A DNA stretch of 64,000 bases, from positions 1,736,001-1,800,000 of the forward strand of contig NZ_CP029176.1 in NCBI RefSeq assembly GCF_003352165.1. The letters are read 5' to 3'. Position 1 is the stretch's first letter. Every line of letters begins with the position of its first letter. The notes beneath the pieces were generated by a model. It saw nothing but the letters and a program-made list of their open reading frames with translations, was not told the origin of the DNA and did no database searches. Below are positions 48,741 through 58,067 of the stretch, one piece after another. Origin of the DNA: Acidibrevibacterium fodinaquatile. GTDB lineage: Bacteria > Pseudomonadota > Alphaproteobacteria > Acetobacterales > Acetobacteraceae. The translations under genes and the position numbers were made by a program.

Positions 48741-50957
48741 GGCCGCGCTGGAGGTTGTTTTCCGCTGCCGGCGAATGAGGCGGGTGATGGCGCTTGCGGG
48801 TACCGGCCGGCCGAGCAGAAACCCTTGCAGTTCGGTGCAGTGGACGGCGCGCAGCAGGTCGATCTGCGCTGTGGTTTCCACTCCTTCGGCGGTCACCGAG
48901 AGGCCGAGGCCCTGGGCCAGCGCCGAAATCGCGCGAACGATCGTCGCCGCGTCGGCATCGTCGGCGAGGCGCGAGACGAAGGCGCGATCGATCTTCAATT
49001 TGTCGAAGGGGAAACGGCCAAGATAGCTGAGACTGGAATAGCCGGTGCCGAAATCATCGAGGACGAGGCCGACGCCAAGCGCCTTGAGCGCAACGAGCTG
49101 CGCCCGTGCGCGTTCGGTATCATCGATCAGCACGCCTTCCGTGAGTTCGAGTTCGAGCCGTTCCGGCGCGAGCCGAGTGCGGGCAAGAGTTTCGGTCACG
49201 GTGCCGACGAGATCATCGGCCCGGAACTGCACCGGCGAGAGATTGACCGCGACGTAAAGCGCGTCCGGCCAATTGGCGGCCTCGGCGCAGGCGGTTTCCA
49301 GAACTTGGCGGCCGATCGCGCCGATCAGGCCACTTTCCTCGGCCAACGGGATGAAGCGGCTCGGCGCCGTCCAGCCACGATCCTTCTGAAACCAGCGGAG
49401 CAACGCCTCGAACCCGCGCAGGGTTTGGCCATCGACCGCGTAGATCGGCTGATAATGGAGCTTGAAAGCACGATTTTGCACGGCGAGGTGAAGATCGCGT
49501 TCCATTCTCCGGCGCACCCGCAATTCGCTTTCCATGGCCGGCTCGAAAATGCGGATCGAGGTCCGTTCGTCACGCTTGGCCCAAAACAGCGCGGTATCTG
49601 CGCTGCTCATCAGCGCGGTGACGGTTTGGCCGTGCTGCGGCGCGAGGGCGATGCCGATCCGCGCGTTGATCTGCACCGACTGGCCAGAAATCTCGAACGG
49701 CTCGGCGAGGGACGCTCGCAGCGCCGCGGCCATCGTGACGGCAACGCTGCCTTGACGCCCGGGCGGCAGGGCGATCGCGAATTCATCGCCGCCGAGCCGC
49801 GCCACGTGCCCTTCGCCCTTTGTGTCTTGTCGCACCAGTGCCACGAGACGCCGCGCGACGATGCGCAGCAACCCATCGCCGATATCATGGCCATAGAGGC
49901 CATTGACGAATTTGAACCGGTCGATATCGAGGAGAAGAAGGCCGACGAAAGCGCCGGATTCGTCGGCGCGGGCCAGGAAATCCTTGAGCAGGCCGAGGAA
50001 TTTCACGCGATTGGGAAGCCCGGTCAGCGGGTCATGGCGGGCGAGGTGCTCGATTCGCGCTTGCGCCTGCTTGCGCTCGGAAATGTCGCGAATGGCGGCG
50101 ACCGTCGCCGGTTGGCCGCCATGCAGGATCGGGCGCGACAGCACTTCGGCGATGCGGCGCGTGCCATCGGGAAGCACGATTTCGAACTCGTCGACCCGGT
50201 TTGGCTTCGTCGCGAGGCGTTCGCGAACCAGGGACTGCGAAGAAAGTGAGACGAAATCAAGAACATGGCCACCGATCAGGGCTTCCCGGGGCTGCCCGAC
50301 GATAGCGGTGAGGGCGGTGTTGACATCGAGGATGATGCCGTCGCGATGGATGAGCAGCCCTTCGAATGCGGAATCAGCGAGTTGGCGCAGCCGCTGTGCT
50401 TCCTCGGCACGGCGAAGCACGAAGCGGACATCGACCACGGTGACGACGGCGCCAAGCAACACGATCAGCAGCGCGACACCGCCGAGCACAATGAGGATCT
50501 GCACGAAACCCGGCAGATCGACAGTGTTGCCAGCCGCCGCGGCCAAGGAGGGAGAGGCGGCGAGGCCGGTGAAATGCATCGCGACCACCGCAAGCGCCAG
50601 CATCGCGCCGCCGAGCATGATAAAGGAAGGCTGCCCGCGCGAGCGGCTCCAAAGCGAGAATGCGCCGAGCGTGCCGGTGACCGCTTCGACGAGCGACAGC
50701 CCGAGCAGCCACGGCGCATCCGCGAGCCGCGTCGCCGAGGTGAACACGACGTGGCTGAGCAGCGCGATACCCCAAATGCCAGTGCCACACGCGGTCGCCG
50801 CCGCCAGGAGCCAGGCGAGCCGCCGCCGGCCATGGCTTGCCATGGCGCGAAAGAACATCACCAGCGCGAGCGGGCAGAGCGCAATCGAGATCGCGAGCGA
50901 AAGGCCGGAGAGCAGCAGATCGCGATCCGATGTCACCCCCGCGATGAGCCAGCGCAT
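48738..50957 (-). CDS. MHYT-PAS-GGDEF-EAL cyclic-di-GMP protein
   Basis: A 739-residue inner-membrane protein. The first ~185 residues hold six to seven hydrophobic segments with a degenerate MHYT sensor (AVVAMHFTGLAA near residue 128; the first motif is altered). A PAS domain (~190-310) follows, then a GGDEF domain with an intact RLGGDEF site near residue 390, then an EAL domain. The EAL domain keeps FEALLRW, VNLSPVQF, LELTEG, DDFGTGYSS, KIDRAFV and EGVET, so both synthesis and hydrolysis of cyclic di-GMP look possible. MHYT domains are proposed to sense gases through metal. Its TAG stop comes from repeat copy 3. Confidence 0.92.
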   Translation of the reverse strand: MRWLIAGVTSDRDLLLSGLSLAISIALCPLALVMFFRAMASHGRRRLAWLLAAATACGTGIWGIALLSHVVFTSATRLADAPWLLGLSLVEAVTGTLGAFSLWSRSRGQPSFIMLGGAMLALAVVAMHFTGLAASPSLAAAAGNTVDLPGFVQILIVLGGVALLIVLLGAVVTVVDVRFVLRRAEEAQRLRQLADSAFEGLLIHRDGIILDVNTALTAIVGQPREALIGGHVLDFVSLSSQSLVRERLATKPNRVDEFEIVLPDGTRRIAEVLSRPILHGGQPATVAAIRDISERKQAQARIEHLARHDPLTGLPNRVKFLGLLKDFLARADESGAFVGLLLLDIDRFKFVNGLYGHDIGDGLLRIVARRLVALVRQDTKGEGHVARLGGDEFAIALPPGRQGSVAVTMAAALRASLAEPFEISGQSVQINARIGIALAPQHGQTVTALMSSADTALFWAKRDERTSIRIFEPAMESELRVRRRMERDLHLAVQNRAFKLHYQPIYAVDGQTLRGFEALLRWFQKDRGWTAPSRFIPLAEESGLIGAIGRQVLETACAEAANWPDALYVAVNLSPVQFRADDLVGTVTETLARTRLAPERLELELTEGVLIDDTERARAQLVALKALGVGLVLDDFGTGYSSLSYLGRFPFDKLKIDRAFVSRLADDADAATIVRAISALAQGLGLSVTAEGVETTAQIDLLRAVHCTELQGFLLGRPVPASAITRLIRRQRKTTSSAA

Positions 50958-51193
50958 GCCACCTCCCGACTATGCCATTTTGTCATGGTAGACCGTCGAG
51001 TGCCCGGAAAGGTTAACGGATAACCTTGGCATGGATTGAGAAATCCGATAGGGACTCAGACGGAATTCTTCGCATATCGGCTGTCCGGCAGGAGACAGGG
51101 GGATCAAATTCTCGTGAAAATACGCAATTGCGAGCCGCCCCGGCAATGCCGCGCGCAAAAAATCACCAAGCCCCAGAGGAGGCACGCCGCGCC
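50958..51193. promoter_or_regulatory. 236-base divergent region between GGDEF/EAL and cupin genes
   Basis: It contains a hairpin AAGGTTA/TAACCTT with a five-base loop at about 51010-51029 and an AT-richer stretch at 51090-51130. The ribosome-binding sequence AGAGGAGG is at about 51175-51182. Promoters for both divergent genes should lie here. If the cupin gene starts further upstream (ATG 51026 or 51146) part of this region is coding. Confidence 0.35.
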
Positions 51194-51769
51194 ATGACCA
51201 ACGCTCTGCCAGGCGACACCACGCCCAAGATTTTCGCCGAGTCATCGACCACTCCCCAAGGCGCGCCCCCCGGCCGGCGCGCTTTGCTGCTGGCGCCGCT
51301 GCTGGCTGCGCTCCCGGTGATGTTGGCGGACAGCGCCGCCGCGAGCCCGATCGACCCGAGCGAAACCATCCTGCGCCTGCCAGAGCAGATCGCGTTTCAG
51401 CCGCAGCCAGGGTTTCCGCCGCGTTCGGTCGAGATGGCGCCCCTCTGGGGCGCGAGCACCGAACCCGGGCTCTATTTGGTACTCATAAAATGGTATCCCG
51501 GCTACATGAGCGCGCCGCACACCTATCTCACCGATCGGCTCTGCGTCGTTCTCTCGGGCACCTGGATGATCAATAGCGGTGCCGATTTCGACCCCGACCA
51601 GACGGTCGCGGCGCCAGCCGGGAGCTTCGTCCGCCGCGTCGCCGGCACACCGCATTATGACGGTGTCAAACGCGGGATGAAGGAGCCGGCGGTGATCGCG
51701 CTCTGCGGCCTCGGGCCGGGCGGGCTGAAATGGCTTGATCCCAACAAGCCGGGCTGGCGGGCGGTGTAA
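51194..51769 (+). CDS. exported cupin-domain protein
   Basis: A 191-residue protein. A hydrophobic stretch after two Arg (GRRALLLAPLLAALPVMLADSAAA) looks like a signal peptide, possibly Tat-type. The mature part is a single cupin barrel with HTYLTDRLCVVLSGTW and APAGSFVRRVAGTPHYDG, giving potential metal-binding His residues. Enzyme activity and substrate are unknown. The ATG at 51194 was chosen because AGAGGAGG lies 11 bases upstream; the frame is open to 51026. It converges with lpxA across 59 bases that include a 13-bp tandem repeat of CCGTCAGGCG type. Confidence 0.75.
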   Translation: MTNALPGDTTPKIFAESSTTPQGAPPGRRALLLAPLLAALPVMLADSAAASPIDPSETILRLPEQIAFQPQPGFPPRSVEMAPLWGASTEPGLYLVLIKWYPGYMSAPHTYLTDRLCVVLSGTWMINSGADFDPDQTVAAPAGSFVRRVAGTPHYDGVKRGMKEPAVIALCGLGPGGLKWLDPNKPGWRAV

Positions 51770-51828
51770 GCCGCGGCCTGGCCCCCGCCCGGCCGCGTTC
51801 CGTCAGGCGTCCCCGTCAGGCGCCCCCG

Positions 51829-52644
51829 TTAGACATCGTTGTCGCTTTCGGCGCCGATGGCGGCGCGAATCAGGCCGCGGTGGCTCGGCGCGTCGATGAA
51901 AGCGAGGATTTCCGCAACCAGCCCGTCCTCACCATAGGCGGCCCGCACGTCCGCGACACGCGCGGCGAAGACGCCGCCCTCGGGGCCGAACAGGATGCGG
52001 AAAGCGCGGCGCAGGCGGTGGATTTCGGCCCGCGGCACGCCGGCGCGCTTGAGCTTGACGAGATTGAGGCCGGCGAGCCGGGCGCGGTTGCCGATCACGC
52101 TGCCGAACGGGATGACATCGGCCTCGACGCCGGAGACGCCGCCGACCATCGCGCCGCGGCCGATGCGCACGAATTGATGCAACGCCGCGGCGCCGCCGAT
52201 CACCGCCCCGTCACCGATCTCGACATGCCCACCCATCACCACGTTGTTGGCGATGATCACCCCGTCGCCGATGGCGCAGTCATGCGCGACATGGGCGACC
52301 GCCATCAGCAGGCAATCAGCGCCGACGCGGGTGATGCCGGTGCCGGTCACGGTGCCACGATGGATGGTGCAATGCTCGCGAATCTGGGTGCGCGCGCCGA
52401 TCACCGTCTCGGTCGCTTCGCCGCGATATTTGAGATCTTGGGGCGGGAGGCCGACCGTGCAAAACGGATAAAGAATTGCGCCGGCGCCAATCCGTGTCCT
52501 GCCTTCGACCACCACATGCGAAACCAGCCTGGCCCCGTCCTCGATGACGACGCCGGCGCCCACCGAGCACCAGGGACCGATTTCGACCCCGTCGCCGATC
52601 TCGGCGCCGGAAGCGACCAGCGCGCGGGGATGAATGCCGCTCAC
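51829..52644 (-). CDS. lpxA: UDP-N-acetylglucosamine acyltransferase
   Basis: The first enzyme of lipid A synthesis; it transfers a 3-hydroxyacyl chain from ACP to O3 of UDP-GlcNAc. The 271 residues begin with hexapeptide repeats of a left-handed beta-helix (IHPRALVASGAEIGDGVEIG). The catalytic His is in MAVAHVAHDCAIGDG, and a C-terminal helical domain includes IHRLRRAFRILF. Its start overlaps the fabZ stop by 4 bases. In many relatives lpxI and lpxB follow lpxA, but here the run ends and a convergent cupin gene comes next. Confidence 0.96.
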   Translation of the reverse strand: MSGIHPRALVASGAEIGDGVEIGPWCSVGAGVVIEDGARLVSHVVVEGRTRIGAGAILYPFCTVGLPPQDLKYRGEATETVIGARTQIREHCTIHRGTVTGTGITRVGADCLLMAVAHVAHDCAIGDGVIIANNVVMGGHVEIGDGAVIGGAAALHQFVRIGRGAMVGGVSGVEADVIPFGSVIGNRARLAGLNLVKLKRAGVPRAEIHRLRRAFRILFGPEGGVFAARVADVRAAYGEDGLVAEILAFIDAPSHRGLIRAAIGAESDNDV

Positions 52645-53141
52645 GCCGCGCGCTGGTCCATGATCATCGCGGTAAAGGTCGCCTCGGCGACGGTCACCCC
52701 GTCAACCCGCGCGACCGCCGCGAATTTCCAGACATTGCCGCGGTTACGCTGCTTCTCGACATGGATGCGGAGCTGATCGCCGGGGCCAACCGGGCGGCGG
52801 AATTTGGCGCCTTCGACGGACATGAAATAGACCAGCTTGCCAGCCTCCTCCGGCCCCAGCGTTCCCACCACCAGAACCGCCGCGGTCTGCGCCATGCTTT
52901 CGATGATCAGAACCCCGGGCATCACCGGCCGGCCGGGGAAATGCCCCTGGAAGAACGCTTCATTGGCGGTGACGTTCTTGATCCCGATCGCCGAGACATT
53001 CGGAAACAGCTCGATCACACGGTCGATGAGAAGGAACGGGTAACGATGCGGGATCGCGCGCATGATCCCGGCAATATCGATCACCATCCCCCGGGACGCC
53101 GCCTCGGCCACCGCCGTATTTTCCTTCAAACCTGCATCCAT
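52641..53141 (-). CDS. fabZ: 3-hydroxyacyl-ACP dehydratase FabZ
   Basis: A hot-dog-fold enzyme that dehydrates 3-hydroxyacyl-ACP in fatty acid synthesis and competes with LpxA for substrate. The 166 residues contain RYPFLLIDRVIE and the active-site segment FFQGHFPGRPVMPGVLIIE, with the catalytic His and Glu both present. The first ~20 residues (MDAGLKENTAVAEAASRG) are a small extension. It is placed between lpxD and lpxA as in most proteobacteria, which links fatty acid and lipid A synthesis. Confidence 0.96.
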   Translation of the reverse strand: MDAGLKENTAVAEAASRGMVIDIAGIMRAIPHRYPFLLIDRVIELFPNVSAIGIKNVTANEAFFQGHFPGRPVMPGVLIIESMAQTAAVLVVGTLGPEEAGKLVYFMSVEGAKFRRPVGPGDQLRIHVEKQRNRGNVWKFAAVARVDGVTVAEATFTAMIMDQRAA

Positions 53142-53209
53142 GGGCGTTTCTCTATCCGTTTCCCTCGTATCGCTCCACCAGCGGCGGAGAGTGGCTCAAC
53201 GCGCGACCG

Positions 53210-54304
53210 TCACGTTTCGGTCTCCGCAGCACTGCTCTCGGCGTCAGTGCGGGCCGTTTTACGCTTGCCGGTCTTGGCGAGGCGGCGCAGAGTCGCGACC
53301 TCACGGAAAAAGGTCGAGACCGGCTGCGCCGGGCTGCCGACGACACTGGCTCCGGCCGCGACATCCGCCATCACCCCGGCCTGGGCGCCGATACGCGCCT
53401 TGCGACCGATGTGCAAATGGCCGATCAAACCGGCTTGACCGCCCGCCATCACGAAATCCTCGAGCACCGTCGAGCCCGAAATACCGGCCTGCGCGACGAT
53501 AACGCAAGCACGACCAATGCGCACGTTGTGCCCGACCTGCACCAGATTGTCGAGCCGCGAGCCGGCGCCGATGACGGTGTCGGCGACGGAGCCGCGGTCG
53601 ATCGTGGTGTTGGCGCCGATCTCGACATCATCCTCGATGATCACCCGGCCGATCTGTGGCACCGAGACGAAACCGCTCTCGGTGACGGCGAAGCCGAAAC
53701 CGTCCTGGCCGATGCGGGCGCCGGGATAAATCGCGACTCGCGCCCCGATCAGGGCGTGGCTGATACTGACATGAGCGCCGATCCGGCAATCGCGGCCGAG
53801 GGAGACGCCGGCACCAATCACCGCGAGCGGTCCGATCCGGCAACCGGCTGCGATCTCGGCGCCGGCGCCGATCACCGCGAGCGGCCCGATTTCCGCGGTA
53901 GCGTCGATCCGCGCGGTGGGGTCGATGACAGCGCTCGGCGCGACCCCCGGCACCGCCGGCGGGAGCGGGTGAAAGAGCGACGCAACCCGCGCCCAGGCGA
54001 GATAGGGGTCGGGGGTGATGAGGGCGACGGCGCCCGATGGCACCGCGCTCGCCAAGTCGGGATGGATGATCACCGCGCCGGCCCTGGTCGTGCCGAGCAG
54101 GCCGACATAGCGGCGATTATCGAGAAAGCTGACCTCCGCCGGCCCGGCATTTTGCAGCGGCGCGATCCCCGTAAAAAGCCGTGCCGCGATCGCGCTCGCG
54201 GCGTGTCCTTCGACCTTAGCGTCTCCGGCGGCGGCGATGGCGGCGATGTCGAACGGCCCGGCGCGCCGGAAAAACCGCGGATCGCCGGCGATTTCCGACA
54301 CCAT
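53210..54304 (-). CDS. lpxD: UDP-3-O-acylglucosamine N-acyltransferase
   Basis: Adds the second hydroxyacyl chain in lipid A synthesis (364 residues). A uridine-binding N-terminal domain (residues ~1-115, with FLDNRRYVGLLGTTRAGAVI) precedes a left-handed beta-helix of many hexapeptide repeats. The catalytic His is in DNLVQVGHNVRIG near residue 258, followed by GGQAGLIGHLHIG. The Lys/Arg- and Glu-rich last 30 residues are a disordered tail. Four bases separate it from the skp-like gene upstream. Confidence 0.96.
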   Translation of the reverse strand: MVSEIAGDPRFFRRAGPFDIAAIAAAGDAKVEGHAASAIAARLFTGIAPLQNAGPAEVSFLDNRRYVGLLGTTRAGAVIIHPDLASAVPSGAVALITPDPYLAWARVASLFHPLPPAVPGVAPSAVIDPTARIDATAEIGPLAVIGAGAEIAAGCRIGPLAVIGAGVSLGRDCRIGAHVSISHALIGARVAIYPGARIGQDGFGFAVTESGFVSVPQIGRVIIEDDVEIGANTTIDRGSVADTVIGAGSRLDNLVQVGHNVRIGRACVIVAQAGISGSTVLEDFVMAGGQAGLIGHLHIGRKARIGAQAGVMADVAAGASVVGSPAQPVSTFFREVATLRRLAKTGKRKTARTDAESSAAETET

Positions 54305-54308
54305 GGCC

Positions 54309-55301
54309 TTACTTGTCGCCGGCCGCGGGCGGGCTCGCGGCGGGTGGCGCCGTGGTCACCGAGACCGCCGGCGCCGGGGCGCCGGCACTTGGCGTTGGCG
54401 TTGGCGGGGCATTCGCCGACGTCGTGCCGGCTGCCGGGGCGCCGGCGGTCGGCGTCGCGGCAGCCGGGGTGCCGGCGGGTGGCGTTGCGCCCGCGGCCGC
54501 CGGGGCACCTGGCGGCTTGACCGGCACCATCGGTGGCTCCTGTCCTTCGGCGGGGATGATCACATGCGGCAGGATCTTGTTGAGTTCATCGGCGACCTGG
54601 GCGGTGATGTCGAATTCGTTGACGTTGAGCGCGACCTGCTGGCGGTGCAACACGAGGTTCATGCCGCGGCTTTCCGAGACCTGGCGGATGACCGCGATCA
54701 GAGTCTGCTCGATCTGGCCGAGGGCGTATTGACCTTCTTCCTGGATGATCCGGTTGCGATCGCGGAACTGGCGCTGGGCGGTGGTGATGCGGTCCTGCAA
54801 GGCGCGTTCGCGGGCGCGGATCTGATCCGGCTTGAGCTTGGCGCGATCATTGACCAGCGCCTGCTGCATGTCGCGCCAGGCCGCCTGCTCTTTTTGGGCG
54901 TCTTGGTTGAGCTTGGCGCGACGGCCGCCGATGGTGCGTTCGACCTCTTGCGCCGCGGTCGAGGCACGCATCACCTCGGGCACGCCGAGCACGCCGATCA
55001 CCGCCGCCGGCGGCGCCGACCCCTTGGGCAAGGGGGGCAATTGCGGCACCGGCGGCAATTGCAACTGCATTTGCGGCGGCGGTGGGCCGGCCGGCTGCGG
55101 GGTCTGTGCCGCCTCGGGGCCGGGGGTGGGGGCGGCTTGCGGCGTTGCATGCGGATTGGTGCGCGGCGGCGCCTTCTGCTGCTGCTGGCCGGGCACGAAC
55201 CATTGCGGCGATTGTTGCGGAGCCTGCTGCGCGCGCGCGGGGACGAGCGGCATGAGGAGAGCGGCACTCGCGAGGGCGAGCGCGGAAGCAGCGTAACGCA
55301 T
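54309..55301 (-). CDS. skp: OmpH/Skp-like periplasmic chaperone with Pro-rich extensions
   Basis: A 330-residue exported protein with a signal peptide ending VPARA (~24 residues). The OmpH/Skp coiled-coil core lies at about residues 100-245 (VMRASTAAQEVERTI through RARERALQDRITTAQRQF to VALNVNEFDITAQVADELNKILP), matching the place of Skp, which holds unfolded outer-membrane proteins for BamA. Unlike the ~160-residue E. coli Skp, it carries a Gln/Pro-rich segment of ~70 residues before the core and an Ala/Pro/Thr-rich tail of ~80 residues after it. It sits six bases after bamA, the standard position. Confidence 0.88.
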   Translation of the reverse strand: MRYAASALALASAALLMPLVPARAQQAPQQSPQWFVPGQQQQKAPPRTNPHATPQAAPTPGPEAAQTPQPAGPPPPQMQLQLPPVPQLPPLPKGSAPPAAVIGVLGVPEVMRASTAAQEVERTIGGRRAKLNQDAQKEQAAWRDMQQALVNDRAKLKPDQIRARERALQDRITTAQRQFRDRNRIIQEEGQYALGQIEQTLIAVIRQVSESRGMNLVLHRQQVALNVNEFDITAQVADELNKILPHVIIPAEGQEPPMVPVKPPGAPAAAGATPPAGTPAAATPTAGAPAAGTTSANAPPTPTPSAGAPAPAVSVTTAPPAASPPAAGDK

Positions 55302-55307
55302 TCTGTT

Positions 55308-57851
55308 TCAGAACCTCGTGCCAAAGCCGACGCGGAAAAGTTCGGTCATATCATATTTGTACATGATGATAGGCTCACCGATATCGAGATTGATCAAGCC
55401 GAACGGGCTGTTCCAGGTCAGACCAACGCCGGCGCTCAAGCGGATCGAGCCGTCATTCGTCCACATCTGCGAGTTCAAAACCTGTCCACGGAAGTTAACC
55501 GTCCTGCCTGTTTGGAAACCTCCGTCCGCGGCGACCGGGACGAGGGCATGGGCTGTCCCTGCTTCCTGCAGCCCGCTCAATGCGCCCATATCGGTGAAAA
55601 TACGGCCTGACAAGCCAAGATCGGGTGAGACCGGGAGCGGGAACCAGAGTTCGGTCGAGGCCGTCCACATCAGATTGCCGCCCAGGCTGTCACCGGTATA
55701 GGGATCATGCGGGCCGACACCGCCATCGAGGAAGCCGCGCAAATTCTGCCCGCCGAGATAAAACCGGTCTTCGAGGAAGGTTGGTTGACCGTTGAGGGAG
55801 TGGATATAGCCGCCGCTCTGGATGAAAGAGAGCGCCCATTGGTTGTTGCCGGTGAGGAAATCGAGCGGCAGGATTTGCTGGGCATCGAGGTGGACGCGAT
55901 CGAAATCCGCCTGGCCGCCGAGAGCCGGCCCGGCATAATCGGTGCCGGCGCGAACCACGAAGCCGCTATGCGGATCGACCGGGTTGTCGCGATAATCCAT
56001 GGTGAAAACCTGCCCGAATTGCGACAGGATGGATTGTCCCGCCTGATCCTGGATGTAATAGCTTGCGCCAGTATAAACGTTATAGACCTCGCGATTGGCG
56101 TAGGTATAGGTCCAACTCTGGCGGAAATGGTCGTTGAACTGATAGGCGATATTGATTGCCGCGCCGGTGCGGCGTTCGCTGTATTCCGCGAAATAGGCGA
56201 AGTTATTATCGACATGGAAGAGGTTGATCCCGGCGAGCAGATTATCGCCGAGAAAATAGGGGTCGGTGAAATTGATGCTTTCCGAGGTCTCAAGCTCGGC
56301 GATGATGGCGTTGACGCCGGCGCTCATGCCGGTGCCAAGAAAATTATTTTCCGAGACGCCGACATTGAGCAAGGGGCCGATATCGGTCGAATAGCCGCCG
56401 CCGAGGCTGAGCGAGCCGGTTGGCTTGTCTTGCACTTGCGCGGTCACGATCGTCTGGTCAGGCGATGAACCGGGCGCGTTGGTGACATTGACGTTGTCGA
56501 AGAAATTCAGCCCTTTGAGATTCTGCTGGGTTGCCGTCAGCTTGTCCTGGCTGAAGGCGTCACCCTCGGCGAAGGTGAATTGGCGGCGGATCACTTGATC
56601 CTCGGTGCGGTTATTGCCGACGATGTCGATGCGTTCGACATAGACACGCGGTCCGGAATCGACATCGAAGATCAGAGCGACGGTGTGCGCCTTCTCATCA
56701 CGCGAGATGCGGGGCTTGACCTCGACGAAGGGCTCGCCGCGCGATTGCACATCGGCCGAGATCGCTTTGACCGAATCCTCAACCGCATTGCCGTTGTAAT
56801 AATCGCCGGGGCGGAGCCTGACGTCGGGTAGCAGCGAGTCGCCGGAGATTTTCGGAAAGCGCGAATCGACGGTGATTTTCGCGACCTTGTAGCGATCGCC
56901 CTCATGCAGGGTGAAGGTGAGGAAAAATGCCTGCCGATCGGGCGATAATTCGGCGTTCGCGCCGGTCACCGCGAAATCGGCATAGCCGTTCTTGAGATAG
57001 AATTTGCGCAGCAGTTCCTTGTCATAAGCGATGCGCTCGGGGGCGTAGGTGTCCGAGGAGGAGAGGAACAGCCACCATTGGTGCTCGCGACTGCTGATGA
57101 CATTGAGCAGAGTCCCCGAGCTGAACGCATGATTGCCGACGAAGGCGACGCGGCTGATCAGCGAGGTCGGCCCCTCGTCGATCTTGAAGACGACGTCGAC
57201 CCGGTTTTCCGGCTGCTTGATGATCTGGGCGACGATGGAGGCGGCAAATTTGCCGTTCTGGGCGTAGAGATCGAGCAGCTTCTTGCGATCCGCCTGGGCC
57301 TCGGTCGCGGTGAACACGGCATTTTGCCGAAGCTGGATCGCGCCCTTGAGCTGGTCGTCGGTGAGTTTTTTGTTGCCTTCGAAGGCGACCCGGTTGACCA
57401 GCGGGTTTTCCGTCACGCTGACGACGAGGTTATTGCCCTCGCGGCGGATATTGACGTCGGAGAACAGGCCGGTTGCGTACAGAGTTTTGAGACTGCGGTC
57501 CATGCGGTCGACATCGAAGGGATCGCCGGGCTGGAGCACCATGTAGGAGAGCACGGTGCCGGTCTCGATGCGTTTATTGCCCTGGACGACGATCGATTGA
57601 ATGAGATCATGCGGATTGACCGGATGGACGATCACCGGCGGCGGCTCCGCGGCCTCGGGCGCCGGATTTGCCGCCGGAGACGTGGCTTTCTCGGGGGGCT
57701 TCTCGGCCGGCGGCGCGGCAATGGGCGGCGCCACCGGCCCCGGAACGGCAGAGTCTTGCGCAGCCGCCGGGGCGGCAAGCCAAGTCTGGCCGGCCAGCAT
57801 AGCCGCCAACAAGCAAGCGCTCGCGAAACGTGCGGCACGCGCGATTTTCAA
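55308..57851 (-). CDS. bamA: outer-membrane protein assembly factor BamA
   Basis: The central subunit of the BAM complex, which inserts beta-barrel proteins in the outer membrane. The 847 residues show a signal peptide (to ~32), a Pro/Ala-rich linker (~33-78) and five POTRA domains (~80-430, starting IQSIVVQGNKRIE). The C-terminal 16-strand barrel contains FYLGGQNLRGF, the conserved VRGF-like loop motif, and ends in FGTRF with the aromatic terminal residue needed for targeting. A 216-base gap to rseP is the longest in this operon and may hold an extra promoter. Confidence 0.96.
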   Translation of the reverse strand: MKIARAARFASACLLAAMLAGQTWLAAPAAAQDSAVPGPVAPPIAAPPAEKPPEKATSPAANPAPEAAEPPPVIVHPVNPHDLIQSIVVQGNKRIETGTVLSYMVLQPGDPFDVDRMDRSLKTLYATGLFSDVNIRREGNNLVVSVTENPLVNRVAFEGNKKLTDDQLKGAIQLRQNAVFTATEAQADRKKLLDLYAQNGKFAASIVAQIIKQPENRVDVVFKIDEGPTSLISRVAFVGNHAFSSGTLLNVISSREHQWWLFLSSSDTYAPERIAYDKELLRKFYLKNGYADFAVTGANAELSPDRQAFFLTFTLHEGDRYKVAKITVDSRFPKISGDSLLPDVRLRPGDYYNGNAVEDSVKAISADVQSRGEPFVEVKPRISRDEKAHTVALIFDVDSGPRVYVERIDIVGNNRTEDQVIRRQFTFAEGDAFSQDKLTATQQNLKGLNFFDNVNVTNAPGSSPDQTIVTAQVQDKPTGSLSLGGGYSTDIGPLLNVGVSENNFLGTGMSAGVNAIIAELETSESINFTDPYFLGDNLLAGINLFHVDNNFAYFAEYSERRTGAAINIAYQFNDHFRQSWTYTYANREVYNVYTGASYYIQDQAGQSILSQFGQVFTMDYRDNPVDPHSGFVVRAGTDYAGPALGGQADFDRVHLDAQQILPLDFLTGNNQWALSFIQSGGYIHSLNGQPTFLEDRFYLGGQNLRGFLDGGVGPHDPYTGDSLGGNLMWTASTELWFPLPVSPDLGLSGRIFTDMGALSGLQEAGTAHALVPVAADGGFQTGRTVNFRGQVLNSQMWTNDGSIRLSAGVGLTWNSPFGLINLDIGEPIIMYKYDMTELFRVGFGTRF

Positions 57852-58067
57852 AATCCGGTCTTCCTATCGCTGTCACCGCACCCTGCACGGCGGGCGGAGA
57901 ATAGCGGCCCCGAAAGCGTGAGGCTACCCTTAGATCACCAGATCGCGAGTTTTCACGCAAGAAGACCGGGTTGACGGGTTTCCAATTGAAATCATTGACG
58001 AAAATATCGCAATAACGGCAACCCAGGCGGCAAATTCTGCAAAACTGCGCGCGCGCGCCACAGCCTC

